Shown piece by piece: positions 1 through 8,203 of a stretch of DNA of 64,000 nt. Position numbers and translations under genes: made by a program. Where the stretch lies: NCBI RefSeq assembly GCF_014083985.1, contig NZ_CP046907.1:504501-568500 (forward strand), given 5' to 3'. How positions within the stretch are numbered: the stretch's first letter is position 1; every line of letters starts with the position of its first letter. The notes under the pieces are model-generated. The model had not been told where the DNA came from and searched no databases. It worked only from the letters and a program-made list of their open reading frames with translations. The stretch comes from Streptomyces sp. SCUT-3. Its GTDB lineage: Bacteria > Actinomycetota > Actinomycetes > Streptomycetales > Streptomycetaceae.

Positions 1-871
1 GCGGAACTACCCCCAGGCGCTGTGTCAACGGAGCCAACGGCCCCTCAGGCAGCGGGAGTCCACCCCATCCGCCCCGCAGCCCGAGCCGCCGCCACGCCTC
101 CTCGGCACGCTGCCGGGAGCCGGCCGGAGACACCTTCCGCGCATCCGCAAGTCCTTCGAACTGTTCGCTGTCACTGGCGATCCAGTCCGCCATGACGATC
201 AGCCCGGACAGAGCCAACTGCTCCGCCTTGTTCAGCGCGCCCGCCGGCCGCACGTCAGCCAGGTCCTCGAAACCGACGGCTCGGGTGAACACGTCCACGA
301 CGGCCTTCTGGACCTCCTCCCAAGAGGACCCACGCCCCTGCACCTCACGGTGCTTCGGCCTCAGCCCCTGAACGGACGGAAACGTCCCGTGATGGCCGGC
401 CACCAGCGGCCACACCCACGCCGCACTGTCCGCGCTCCCCCACTCAGCGACCAGCCTCGGCCTCAGCAACGCCGCCCCCGCCACATCGTGCCGCCATCGC
501 TGCCTCCGATCCACCGGAAGCCGCCCCCACGCCAGACCGGCCTCCTTGACCGGTGCCGCCTCGGCATCGTCCAACGCCTGAAACGCGGGGCACGCCTTTC
601 CGCAGTCGTGGATCCCGCAGACCCACATGAACCACGTACGCCCACGCCCGCCGCTGATCTCGTCAAGCCGACGCCGGAACGCGGACGACAAGTAGTGGTC
701 CCACATCACCCCAGCCACGGCAGCCGTGTCCAGCAAGTGTCCGAGCAACAGGTGCGTCCGCCCCCGATTCCGTGCCGCAGACTTCCCCCACAACCGCGAC
801 ACCCTGATGACGCTCTCTTCCGACAGCCCCATCACCCGCATCAGGTCGACAACCGACCGCCCATCCTCCAC
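1..871 (-). CDS. cas3: CRISPR-associated nuclease/helicase Cas3, N-terminal HD part (partial, runs off left edge)
   Basis: Type I effector nuclease-helicase that degrades DNA after Cascade recognition; only about 290 N-terminal residues (the HD nuclease domain) lie in the window. The minus-strand frame shows GHLLDTAAV near residue 45, GIHDCGKA with the H-D pair near 88-89 and VAGHHGTFP near 160, the metal ligands of Cas3 HD domains. It then enters the linker toward the helicase (PEGPLAPLTQRLGVV). The GTG at 871 is the first usable start after an in-frame stop and follows a GGAGGG-like site. It is transcribed divergently from the array, with the leader between. The helicase part and other cas genes would lie to the left, so intactness cannot be judged. 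Confidence 0.9.
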   Translation of the reverse strand, partial: MEDGRSVVDLMRVMGLSEESVIRVSRLWGKSAARNRGRTHLLLGHLLDTAAVAGVMWDHYLSSAFRRRLDEISGGRGRTWFMWVCGIHDCGKACPAFQALDDAEAAPVKEAGLAWGRLPVDRRQRWRHDVAGAALLRPRLVAEWGSADSAAWVWPLVAGHHGTFPSVQGLRPKHREVQGRGSSWEEVQKAVVDVFTRAVGFEDLADVRPAGALNKAEQLALSGLIVMADWIASDSEQFEGLADARKVSPAGSRQRAEEAWRRLGLRGGWGGLPLPEGPLAPLTQRLGVVP

Positions 872-1010
872 CGGCGTGGTTCTCCCTCCGTACAGTGGAT
901 CCGCACCATAGACCGCCCCACTGACAACACCCCTTGGTCACATGCCCAGACCGAAGACCCTGCCGAATGAAAACCGGCCCGCCTGTTAGCATCGCCGCAG
1001 GTCAAGAAGG
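872..1010 (+). promoter_or_regulatory. CRISPR leader between cas3 and the first repeat
   Basis: 139 bp between the cas3 start and repeat 1. It is placed as the leader because repeats next to it are uniform while those at the other end are decayed, and because the repeat orientation matches transcribed type I-E repeats. It is AT-richer than its surroundings near 965-1010 and contains TGTTAGCAT at about 983-991, a possible -10 region about 20 bp before repeat 1. It must also carry the divergent cas3 promoter. No experimentally known motif was recognised. Confidence 0.7.
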
Positions 1011-4000
1011 GTCGTCCCCGCACCCGCGGGGGTAGTTCGGGGCCGCGGTCGCGCAGGATGCTCCACGAGACGTCGTCCCCGCACCCGCGGGGGTAGTTCG
1101 GTGGACCCCCGGGGGCCGGGGGTGGGCATGGGGTCGTCCCCGCACCCGCGGGGGTAGTTCGCGCGGCGCCGCCCACGACCGTCCGGAGTCCGGGTCGTCC
1201 CCGCACCCGCGGGGGTAGTTCGGCTGAGCGATGACCCCACGCTGCGGGCCGAGCGTCGTCCCCGCACCCGCGGGGGTAGTTCGCCACTGGTGGGGGGACA
1301 TCGGGGGGTAGGGAAGTCGTCCCCGCACCCGCGGGGGTAGTTCCCTGTTCCCCTGAGAGGGGGGAACGCCCGGGGAGTCGTCCCCGCACCCGCGGGGGTA
1401 GTTCGGCGATCCTGGACTTCTACGGAGCCCCGATCGGGTCGTCCCCGCACCCGCGGGGGTAGTTCGTTCCCCGGCCGCGGGTGGTGGTCCGGGCGCCCGT
1501 CGTCCCCGCACCCGCGGGGGTAGTTCCTGCTGCGCAGTCTCCGGCATCGGTCCGCCAAGGTCGTCCCCGCACCCGCGGGGGTAGTTCGATGAGCAGGTAG
1601 ACGGTCCACAGCGGGACGAGGTCGTCCCCGCACCCGCGGGGGTAGTTCGACGACCTGTGATGACGTGGCCTCCGCCGCGGCGTCGTCCCCGCACCCGCGG
1701 GGGTAGTTCCGTGATCTTCGTGCTGACCGACGGGGCCGGATCGTCGTCCCCGCACCCGCGGGGGTAGTTCGACCGGGTGGACCATCAACCAGGACGGCAG
1801 CGCGTCGTCCCCGCACCCGCGGGGGTAGTTCGCCCCGCTGGAAGTCCCGCCTCCGCTGGGACGAGTCGTCCCCGCACCCGCGGGGGTAGTTCGCTGGGCC
1901 CGGCGGCGGCGGCGATCTGCACCAGGTCGTCCCCGCACCCGCGGGGGTAGTTCGCCGATGTCCGGGCCGTTCACGTTCGACCTGATGTCGTCCCCGCACC
2001 CGCGGGGGTAGTTCGGCGCGCAGGCTGCGGTAGGCGGTTCCCTTGTTGTCGTCCCCGCACCCGCGGGGGTAGTTCTGTGCAAGCGCCGTGGAACCGGTCC
2101 GGCTTCCTGTCGTCCCCGCACCCGCGGGGGTAGTTCACCGGGAGGGGAGTCCGCATCCCTGCGCCCGGCGTCGTCCCCGCACCCGCGGGGGTAGTTCTCC
2201 CCTGCTGCGGGGTGGTCTGCCTGCTGTGTAGTCGTCCCCGCACCCGCGGGGGTAGTTCTTTCCGTACGGTGTCGTCGCGCGGCTTGAGGACGTCGTCCCC
2301 GCACCCGCGGGGGTAGTTCGCCCCGCACCGCCACGCATCGGCCGGCCACCAGGTCGTCCCCGCACCCGCGGGGGTAGTTCGCACCTTCTGCGCGGTGGCC
2401 CGGGAGATCCCCCGTCGTCCCCGCACCCGCGGGGGTAGTTCGCAGCAGGCCATCGAGACCGCCGCCCGCGCCGTGTCGTCCCCGCACCCGCGGGGGTAGT
2501 TCACGTCGCGGCCGCGGTGCCGAGCCCGGCCCCGGCGTCGTCCCCGCACCCGCGGGGGTAGTTCGATGTCCGGCGCCTCGGACGCGGTCCGCGCGGCGTC
2601 GTCCCCGCACCCGCGGGGGTAGTTCTGGTCAGGGCGCTGGCTACACTGACCGTGTTCTGTCGTCCCCGCACCCGCGGGGGTAGTTCTGGGTAGTTGTTCG
2701 GCCCGGCGTAGCGGAGACCGTCGTCCCCGCTCCCGCGGGGGTAGTTCGGCCCTCGGCTACGGCGCACACTTCGTCAACGGGTCGTCCCCGCACCCGCGGG
2801 GGTAGTTCGAACGACTCCGGCGCCATGGTCACCGGTACGAAGTCGTCCCCGCACCCGCGGGGGTAGTTCGGGCTACCGGTCCGGAGGGTCCGGGGTGACG
2901 ATGTCGTCCCCGCACCCGCGGGGGTAGTTCTCCCCCGGTCCGGACACCACCGGTGATCTCCTCGTCGTCCCCGCACCCGCGGGGTAGTTCCTACGGCCAG
3001 ATCGGGTGGCGGTACGGGGCCAAGTCGTCCCCGCACCCGCGGGGGTAGTTCCCGGCTCTGCGGAGTCCGGTCGAGGATGAGCGGGTCGTCCCCGCACCCG
3101 CGGGGGTAGTTCGCTGCTCCCGCTCTACCAGGCCCCGGTGACCGGGTCGTCCCCGCACCCGCGGGGGTAGTTCGAACGGCAAGCCGAGGAAGACCCCCCC
3201 CCCGCCCGGGTCGTCCCTGCACCCGCGGGGATAGTTCGCTGACCGACGAGACCGGCCTCGTCCACCGCGTGTCGTCCCTGCACCCGCGGGGGTAGTTCCC
3301 TGTTCGGCGAGACGACACTGATGCTGCGCGGGTCGTCCCTGCACCCGCAGGGGTAGTTCGTGATCACCGGCCAGGCGGGGACGGTGCCGCCCGTCGTCCC
3401 TGCACCCGCGGGGGTAGTTCGGTCGGACTCGCCCTGTCCACGGGGGTGATGGTGTCGTCCCTGCACCCGCGGGAGTAATTCGACGGCGCAGCTCTGGCCG
3501 CGCTGGCACGGGCAGTCGTCCCTGCACCCGCGGGGGTAGTTCCTCCTCCCGCCGCGGCCCCCTGCGTTTCCAGGAGTCGTCCCTGCACCCGCGGGGGTAG
3601 TTCGCGGCAGCACCTGATGGTGGTGGGTGCGGTGGCGTCGTCCCTGCATCGGCGGGGGTAGTTCGGACGTTTACGACGCGGTGCGGCACCTGTGGCGGTC
3701 GTCCCTGCACCCGCGGGGGTAGTTCGCTGTCCCCGCTACCTCGCGCCACTGCGGCGCCGTCGTCCCTGCACCCGCGGGGGTAGTTCGTAGAGGTAGACCT
3801 CGGCCTTGCTGATCGTGGCGTCGTCCCCGCAACCGCGGGGGTAGTTCCCGGGTGGAGAACGCCGCCGCAACCGGCCGGGCGTCGTCCCCGCACCCGCGGG
3901 GGTAGTTCTCCCTCCGCCTCCGGCCAGAGTTCCCGGGCTCTGTCGTCCCCGCACCCGCAGGGGGTAGTTCCTGCTCGCAGAGGAACACTGACCCATGGAC

Positions 4001-4395
4001 CGCGTCGTCCCCGCACCCGCGGGGGTAGTTCGCCGTACGCGTTCTATGGTGGCCAGCACTTGAGGTCGTCCCCGCACTCGCGGGGGTAGTTCCGAGGTCA
4101 CGCGATGAGCACCGTCCCTGGTTTCGTCGTCCCCGCACCCGCGGGGGGTAGTTCTCGGTGATCTCCGGGGTGATCCCTGCCTCCTCGGTCGTCCCCGCAC
4201 CTGCGGGGGTAGTTCCTGATCCCGGGTGGCGTTCTTCCCGGCCTCCGGGTCACCCCTGCGCCCGCGAGGGTGACCCGGAGGCAGTCCGGGCGGCTTGCAT
4301 GCGCACCGGTCGTCCTCGCACACGCAGGGTGGCCCCCAGGGCAGCTCGTAGACTGATCGGTAGCAGGAGTCGTTCTCGCGCGCAGGGATAGTTAC
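1011..4395 (+). CRISPR. Type I-E CRISPR array, 53 well-formed repeats plus 3 degenerate repeats
   Basis: The 28-nt conserved repeat starts GTCGTCCCCGCACCCG and ends GGGGTAGTTC, with the GC stem typical of type I-E. The period is 61 bp (33-nt spacers counted from a 28-nt repeat, or 29 + 32). Starts run 1011, 1072, 1133 and so on to 4188. The period changes to 62 at 2475, 60 at 2964 (one G lost in the repeat), 64 at 3146 (36-nt spacer with ten C), and 62 at 3942 and 4126. Repeats 37-46 (3210-3786) carry a C-to-T change (CCCTGC), while repeats 1-36 and 47-53 have CCCCGC. Other variants lie at 2720, 3332, 3454, 3637, 3820, 4065 and 4188. The orientation is left to right, away from the leader. Confidence 0.97.
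4249..4395 (+). repeat. Three degenerate trailer-end CRISPR repeats
   Basis: Repeat-like units start at 4249 (GTCACCCCTGCGCCCGCG), 4309 (GTCGTCCTCGCACACGC) and 4369 (GTCGTTCTCGCG, ending ATAGTTAC), spaced 60 bp apart. They keep the outline of the 28-nt repeat with several substitutions and small deletions. This is the usual decay at the old end of an array. The last one ends only about 16 bp before the dhaK start, so any dhaK promoter must overlap this decayed DNA. Confidence 0.85.
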
Positions 4396-4411
4396 CCACC
4401 GGGAGGCACCC

Positions 4412-5404
4412 GTGAAGATGCTGATCAACGTCCCCGAGACCGTGGTGGCCGACGCGCTGCGCGGGATGGCGGTGGCCCATCCGGAGCTGGCGGTGGACGT
4501 GGAGAACCGGGTGGTGGTGCGGCGGGACGCACCGGTGCCGGGGAAGGTGGCGCTGGTCTCGGGCGGCGGGTCGGGGCACGAGCCGCTGCACGCGGGGTTC
4601 GTCGGACGCGGGATGCTGGACGCGGCGTGCCCGGGCGAGGTGTTCACCTCGCCGGTGCCCGACCAGATGGTGCGGGCCGCGGCGGCCGTGGACAGCGGGC
4701 GGGGCGTGCTGTTCGTGGTGAAGAACTACACAGGCGACGTGCTCAACTTCGACATGGCGGCGGAACTGGCCGAGGACGAGGGCGTACAGGTGGCCAAGGT
4801 CCTGGTCAACGACGACGTGGCGGTGGTCGACAGCCTCTACACCGCCGGGCGGCGCGGCACCGGGGCCACGCTGTTCGTGGAGAAGATCGCCGGGGCGCTC
4901 GCCGAGGAGGGCGCGCCGCTGGAGGCGGTGCAGGCGGTCGCCCGCCGGGTCAACGAGTCCTCTCGCAGCTTCGGTGTGGCGCTGGGCGCGTGCACCACGC
5001 CCGCCAAGGGCGGCCCCACGTTCGACCTGCCCCTGGGGGAGCTGGAGCTGGGCATCGGGATCCACGGCGAGCCCGGGCGCGAGCGCCGCCCGATGATGAC
5101 CTCCGGGGAGATCGCGGACTTCGCGGTGGACGCGGTCCTGGACGACCTGGCCCCCGACAGCCCGGTGATCGTGCTGGTCAACGGCATGGGGGCAACCCCG
5201 CTGCTGGAGCTGTACGGGTTCGGCGCCGAGGTGCAGCGGGCCCTGGGGGCGCGCGGGACGGCCGTGGCCCGCACACTGGTGGGCAACTACGTCACCTCGC
5301 TGGACATGCCGGGCGCCTCGGTCACCGTGTGCGAGGTGGACGAGGAGCTGCTGCGCCTGTGGGACGCCCCGGTGTGCACCCCGGGGCTGCGCCGGGGCTG
5401 CTGA
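4412..5404 (+). CDS. dhaK: Dihydroxyacetone kinase subunit DhaK (PTS-dependent)
   Basis: Substrate-binding subunit of the PEP/phosphotransferase-type dihydroxyacetone kinase, which holds dihydroxyacetone as a hemiaminal on a histidine. It has 330 residues, full family length. KVALVSGGGSGHEPLHAGF, GEVFTSPVPDQM and the substrate-histidine motif GIGIHGEPGRER (near residue 215) are present. GTG at 4412 follows GGGAGG (4401-4406) with a 5-nt spacing; ATG at 4418 is the alternative. It is first gene of dhaK-dhaL-dhaM and sits directly after the CRISPR array, leaving no conventional intergenic promoter region. Confidence 0.95.
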   Translation: MKMLINVPETVVADALRGMAVAHPELAVDVENRVVVRRDAPVPGKVALVSGGGSGHEPLHAGFVGRGMLDAACPGEVFTSPVPDQMVRAAAAVDSGRGVLFVVKNYTGDVLNFDMAAELAEDEGVQVAKVLVNDDVAVVDSLYTAGRRGTGATLFVEKIAGALAEEGAPLEAVQAVARRVNESSRSFGVALGACTTPAKGGPTFDLPLGELELGIGIHGEPGRERRPMMTSGEIADFAVDAVLDDLAPDSPVIVLVNGMGATPLLELYGFGAEVQRALGARGTAVARTLVGNYVTSLDMPGASVTVCEVDEELLRLWDAPVCTPGLRRGC

Positions 5405-5476
5405 ACGGGACGTCCGCCCGGCCCGGCCCGGCGGACGCGCTGTTTCGCGCCCCGGCCCCGGAGGAAGACGCTTCCC

Positions 5477-6142
5477 ATGACAGCACCCGCATCCCCCGAA
5501 CCGGCGGTCGACGCCCTCTTCGTCCGGCGCTGGCTGGCCGAGGCCGCGGCCGTCGTCGACCGCGAGGCCGTGCACCTGACGGAGCTGGACTCGGCGATCG
5601 GCGACGCCGACCACGGAAGCAACATGCAGCGCGGTTTCCGGGCCGCCGCCCAGGAGATGGAGCAGGACCCGGCGGCCACCCCCGGCGCGGTGCTGGCCGG
5701 GATCGGGCGGATCCTGATCAGCAGGGTCGGCGGCGCCTCCGGACCGCTGTACGGGACGCTGCTGCGCAGGGCGGGCAAGGCGCTGGGCGACGCCGAGGAG
5801 GTGGCCCCGGAGCAGCTGCGGGAGGCACTGCGGGCCGGGGTCGACGGGGTCGCGCAGCTCGGCGGCGCGGCGCAGGGCGACAAGACGATGATCGACGCGC
5901 TGGCCCCGGCGGTCGAGGCGATGGGGTTCGCCCTGGACAAGGGGGCGAGCCTGGTGGACGCCCTGGCCGCCGCCCGGATCGCCGCGGAGGAGGGGGCCGT
6001 GGCCACCGTCCCGATGCTGGCCCGCAAGGGGCGCGCCAGTTACCTGGGCGAGCGCAGCATCGGCCACCAGGACCCGGGCGCGACCTCCTCCGCGCTGCTG
6101 CTCGGCGCCCTCGCCGACGTCGCGCAGGACGGGGCGCTGTGA
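5477..6142 (+). CDS. dhaL: Dihydroxyacetone kinase ADP-binding subunit DhaL
   Basis: DhaL carries a tightly bound ADP that is rephosphorylated by DhaM and passes phosphate to dihydroxyacetone on DhaK. It has 221 residues. The Mg/ADP-binding signature DSAIGDADHGSNM near residues 33-46 and the nucleotide-loop motif SRVGGASGPLYGT near residues 80-92 are intact. ATG at 5477 has GGAGGAAG upstream. It lies 72 bp after dhaK and overlaps dhaM by 4 bp (GTGA), indicating translational coupling. Confidence 0.95.
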   Translation: MTAPASPEPAVDALFVRRWLAEAAAVVDREAVHLTELDSAIGDADHGSNMQRGFRAAAQEMEQDPAATPGAVLAGIGRILISRVGGASGPLYGTLLRRAGKALGDAEEVAPEQLREALRAGVDGVAQLGGAAQGDKTMIDALAPAVEAMGFALDKGASLVDALAAARIAAEEGAVATVPMLARKGRASYLGERSIGHQDPGATSSALLLGALADVAQDGAL

Positions 6143-6573
6143 ACGCCGGGGCGGGCCGGGCGCCCGCAGCCCCGGGGAAGGTCGGGATCGTGCTGGTCTC
6201 GCACAGCGCCGCGGTGGCCGAGAGCACCGCGCGGCTGGCCGCCGACCTGTCCGGCGCGCCCGAGCCGGCGCCGGTGGCGGCGGCGGGCGGCGCGCACGAC
6301 GGCGGGGTGGGGACGAGTTCCGAGGCGATCACCACCGCCGCCCGGGAGGTGGACCGCGGGGCGGGCGTGGTGGTCCTGGCCGACCTGGGGAGCGCGGTGC
6401 TGACCGTCAAGACGCTGCTGGCGGAGGGCGGCGAGCTGCCGGAGGGGACCCGGCTGGCCGACGCCCCCTTCGTGGAGGGGGCGGTGGCCGCCGTGGTCAC
6501 CGCCTCGGTCGGCGGCGACGTGGAGGCCGTGCTGTCCGCCGCGCAGGACGCCTACTCCTACCGCAAGGTCTGA
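6139..6573 (+). CDS. dhaM: Dihydroxyacetone kinase phosphotransfer subunit DhaM (EIIA-Man-like domain only)
   Basis: Phosphoryl donor to DhaL, itself phosphorylated by HPr of the PTS. It has 144 residues, a single mannose-type EIIA domain with no HPr or EI extension, so it depends on the general PTS encoded elsewhere. GIVLVSHS supplies the phospho-histidine near residue 23, followed by GGVGTSSEAI and VVLADLGSA. The GTG start at 6139 overlaps the dhaL stop (GTGA). Its 3' end overlaps the convergent DUF418 gene by 16 bp. Confidence 0.9.
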   Translation: MNAGAGRAPAAPGKVGIVLVSHSAAVAESTARLAADLSGAPEPAPVAAAGGAHDGGVGTSSEAITTAAREVDRGAGVVVLADLGSAVLTVKTLLAEGGELPEGTRLADAPFVEGAVAAVVTASVGGDVEAVLSAAQDAYSYRKV

Positions 6574-7961
6574 TCCCCGGGCCGGGCGCCCGCACCGGCC
6601 GCCTCCCCACCGGCCGCTCCCGCCGTCCCCGTGGCCGCCGTCCCCGCCGTCCCTGCCACCGGCCCGGCCCCGCCGGGGCCGGCCGCTCCCGCCTCCCCGG
6701 TTCCGGCCGGGGCCGGGCCGGCGGTGCCGCGGGGGCTCAGCGCCCACTTCTGCACGGCCTCCAGCGGCCCGTGGGAGAAGCGGCGCAGCCACAGGCTCGC
6801 GCCGAGGGTCAGGACCAGGCAGACCGCGGCCCACAGTCCCATGACCCACCAGGGCCCGGCGCCGTCGAACCGGGCGGCCAGGCCCAGTCCGATGCCGTAC
6901 GAGACCAGCGCGCAGATCGCGTTCTGCGCGACGTAGGCGGACAGCGCGGTGCGGCCGACGGCCGTCAGGCCCGCGGTGAGGGGGCCGGGGCGGCGGCCCC
7001 GGCGGGCGGCGCGGTCGGCCAGGACGCCGATCAGTCCGAGGTAGCCCAGGGCCAGCACGGGGGCGGCCGTGTACCGGCCGAGCATCAGGAAGTCCGGTCC
7101 GGCCAGCGCGGCGGCCGCGTTCAGGGGCAGGCCCAGGCCCAGCCCCCAGGCGCACAGGCGGGCACGGATGCGCCGCCCGGCGGCGTCGGGGGCGAAGGCC
7201 CCCGCGCGGAACAGCCGCACGCCGAGCAGGAAGAGGAGGACCAGCAGGGGGAAGGAGAGGACCGGTTCGATGCGCAGGGCCGCGAAGTTCTCCAGCCGGA
7301 ACGCCACCTGGTCGAGGTAGCCGCCGTCGGCGTAGAGGGCGACGGCGCGTTCGTCGGCCGGGGAGGGGGCGCCGCCGTCCCGCCCCGTGCCGGAGCCGTC
7401 CGTCAGGAACGCGGCGGTGACCAGGAGCACGAGGGCCAGGTGCAGGCCCGCGAAGGTCCACGCGGCGACGGTGCGGGCGCGTGGGGACCGGCCCAGCAGC
7501 CGCGCCACCAGGAGCGCGGTGACCGCGTAGCCCATGAGCACGTCCCAGGCGAAGACCAGGGTGAAGTGGAGTGTCCCCTCCAGGAACAGGAACAGCGCGC
7601 GTCGGCGGTAGCGGCCGGGCCACGCCTGTCCGCGGGCGGCGGCCGACTCGTACTGGACGGCCAGGCCGACGCCGAACAGCACGGTCAGCAGGGACAGGAA
7701 CTTGCCGTCGGCCAGGAACCGGAAGACGCCCTCGGCGACCGACGGGAGCGAGGGGTCGGACAGGACGGACTCCGCCGGGGACGGCATCCCTCCCGAGAGC
7801 ACCGACCACTCCCCTCCGGGGGCGGTGAATATCCACACGTTGGTCATGAGGGTCCCGAGGATCGCCGCACCGCGCAGGACGTCCAGCAGCGGTATCCGCC
7901 GCCGGGCCGCGGGCGGGGAGGGACGGGGAGGGGCGGGAAGGGGCACGGCGGTGTCGCTCAT
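6558..7961 (-). CDS. DUF418 family integral membrane protein
   Basis: 467-residue polytopic membrane protein. Its N-terminus RIPLLDVLRGAAILGTLM matches the conserved start of DUF418 proteins, followed by about ten hydrophobic segments and a C-terminal DUF418 region (AYVAQNAICALVSYGIG). DUF418 proteins are predicted membrane proteins of unclear biochemical role. ATG at 7961 has GGAG six bases upstream; an upstream extension to 8126 lacks hydrophobic or family features. The tail after about residue 425 is Ala/Gly/Pro-rich and poorly conserved-looking. It is convergent with dhaM, with overlapping 3' ends. Confidence 0.85.
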   Translation of the reverse strand: MSDTAVPLPAPPRPSPPAARRRIPLLDVLRGAAILGTLMTNVWIFTAPGGEWSVLSGGMPSPAESVLSDPSLPSVAEGVFRFLADGKFLSLLTVLFGVGLAVQYESAAARGQAWPGRYRRRALFLFLEGTLHFTLVFAWDVLMGYAVTALLVARLLGRSPRARTVAAWTFAGLHLALVLLVTAAFLTDGSGTGRDGGAPSPADERAVALYADGGYLDQVAFRLENFAALRIEPVLSFPLLVLLFLLGVRLFRAGAFAPDAAGRRIRARLCAWGLGLGLPLNAAAALAGPDFLMLGRYTAAPVLALGYLGLIGVLADRAARRGRRPGPLTAGLTAVGRTALSAYVAQNAICALVSYGIGLGLAARFDGAGPWWVMGLWAAVCLVLTLGASLWLRRFSHGPLEAVQKWALSPRGTAGPAPAGTGEAGAAGPGGAGPVAGTAGTAATGTAGAAGGEAAGAGARPGDQTLR

Positions 7962-8052
7962 CGTGGTCTCCGGGACGGGCGGGCGGGGTCGTCTCGACGC
8001 CTCCCATGCTTCCGGCCGTCCCGGGCCGGGTCGTCGTGTGCGGTGACGAAAG

Positions 8053-8078
8053 CCGACTGCACCTTTCGGTGCAGTCGG
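8053..8078. promoter_or_regulatory. Perfect 11-bp stem-loop in a divergent intergenic region
   Basis: CCGACTGCACC, then TTTC, then GGTGCAGTCGG: an 11-bp perfect inverted repeat with a 4-nt loop. It lies between the divergent starts at 7961 and 8204. As no gene ends here it is unlikely to be an ordinary terminator. It could be an operator or a structured 5' leader element of the hydrolase gene. There is no T-run after it. Confidence 0.55.
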
Positions 8079-8203
8079 GGCCCGCGCAGGTCCTCCCGGC
8101 GGCCCACCGCCCCGGGGATCCCGCACGGAACCGCCCCGGACCGCGGCCGGGCGGCGGGGTTAGGCTGCGGAGCGTTCCACCGCGCAGGAGAGAAGGTCAG
8201 AGT

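Noticed and set aside
350-970. Plus-strand open frame of 206 codons opposite cas3
   Set aside because: Arg/Pro/His-rich antisense shadow of the cas3 HD domain, which has clear motifs on the other strand.
1771-1803. Spacer that could encode GWTINQDGSA, loosely like a polyketide-synthase motif
   Set aside because: Too short to assign; phage tail genes could give the same peptide.
4158-4391. 77-codon plus-strand frame in the array trailer
   Set aside because: Consists of decayed repeats and spacers; no start site or codon bias.
841-4647. Long minus-strand open frames with repeated peptides such as ELPPRVRGR, NYPRGCGDD and TTPAGAGTT
   Set aside because: They are translations of the CRISPR repeats, whose period keeps frames open; spacers between are unrelated.
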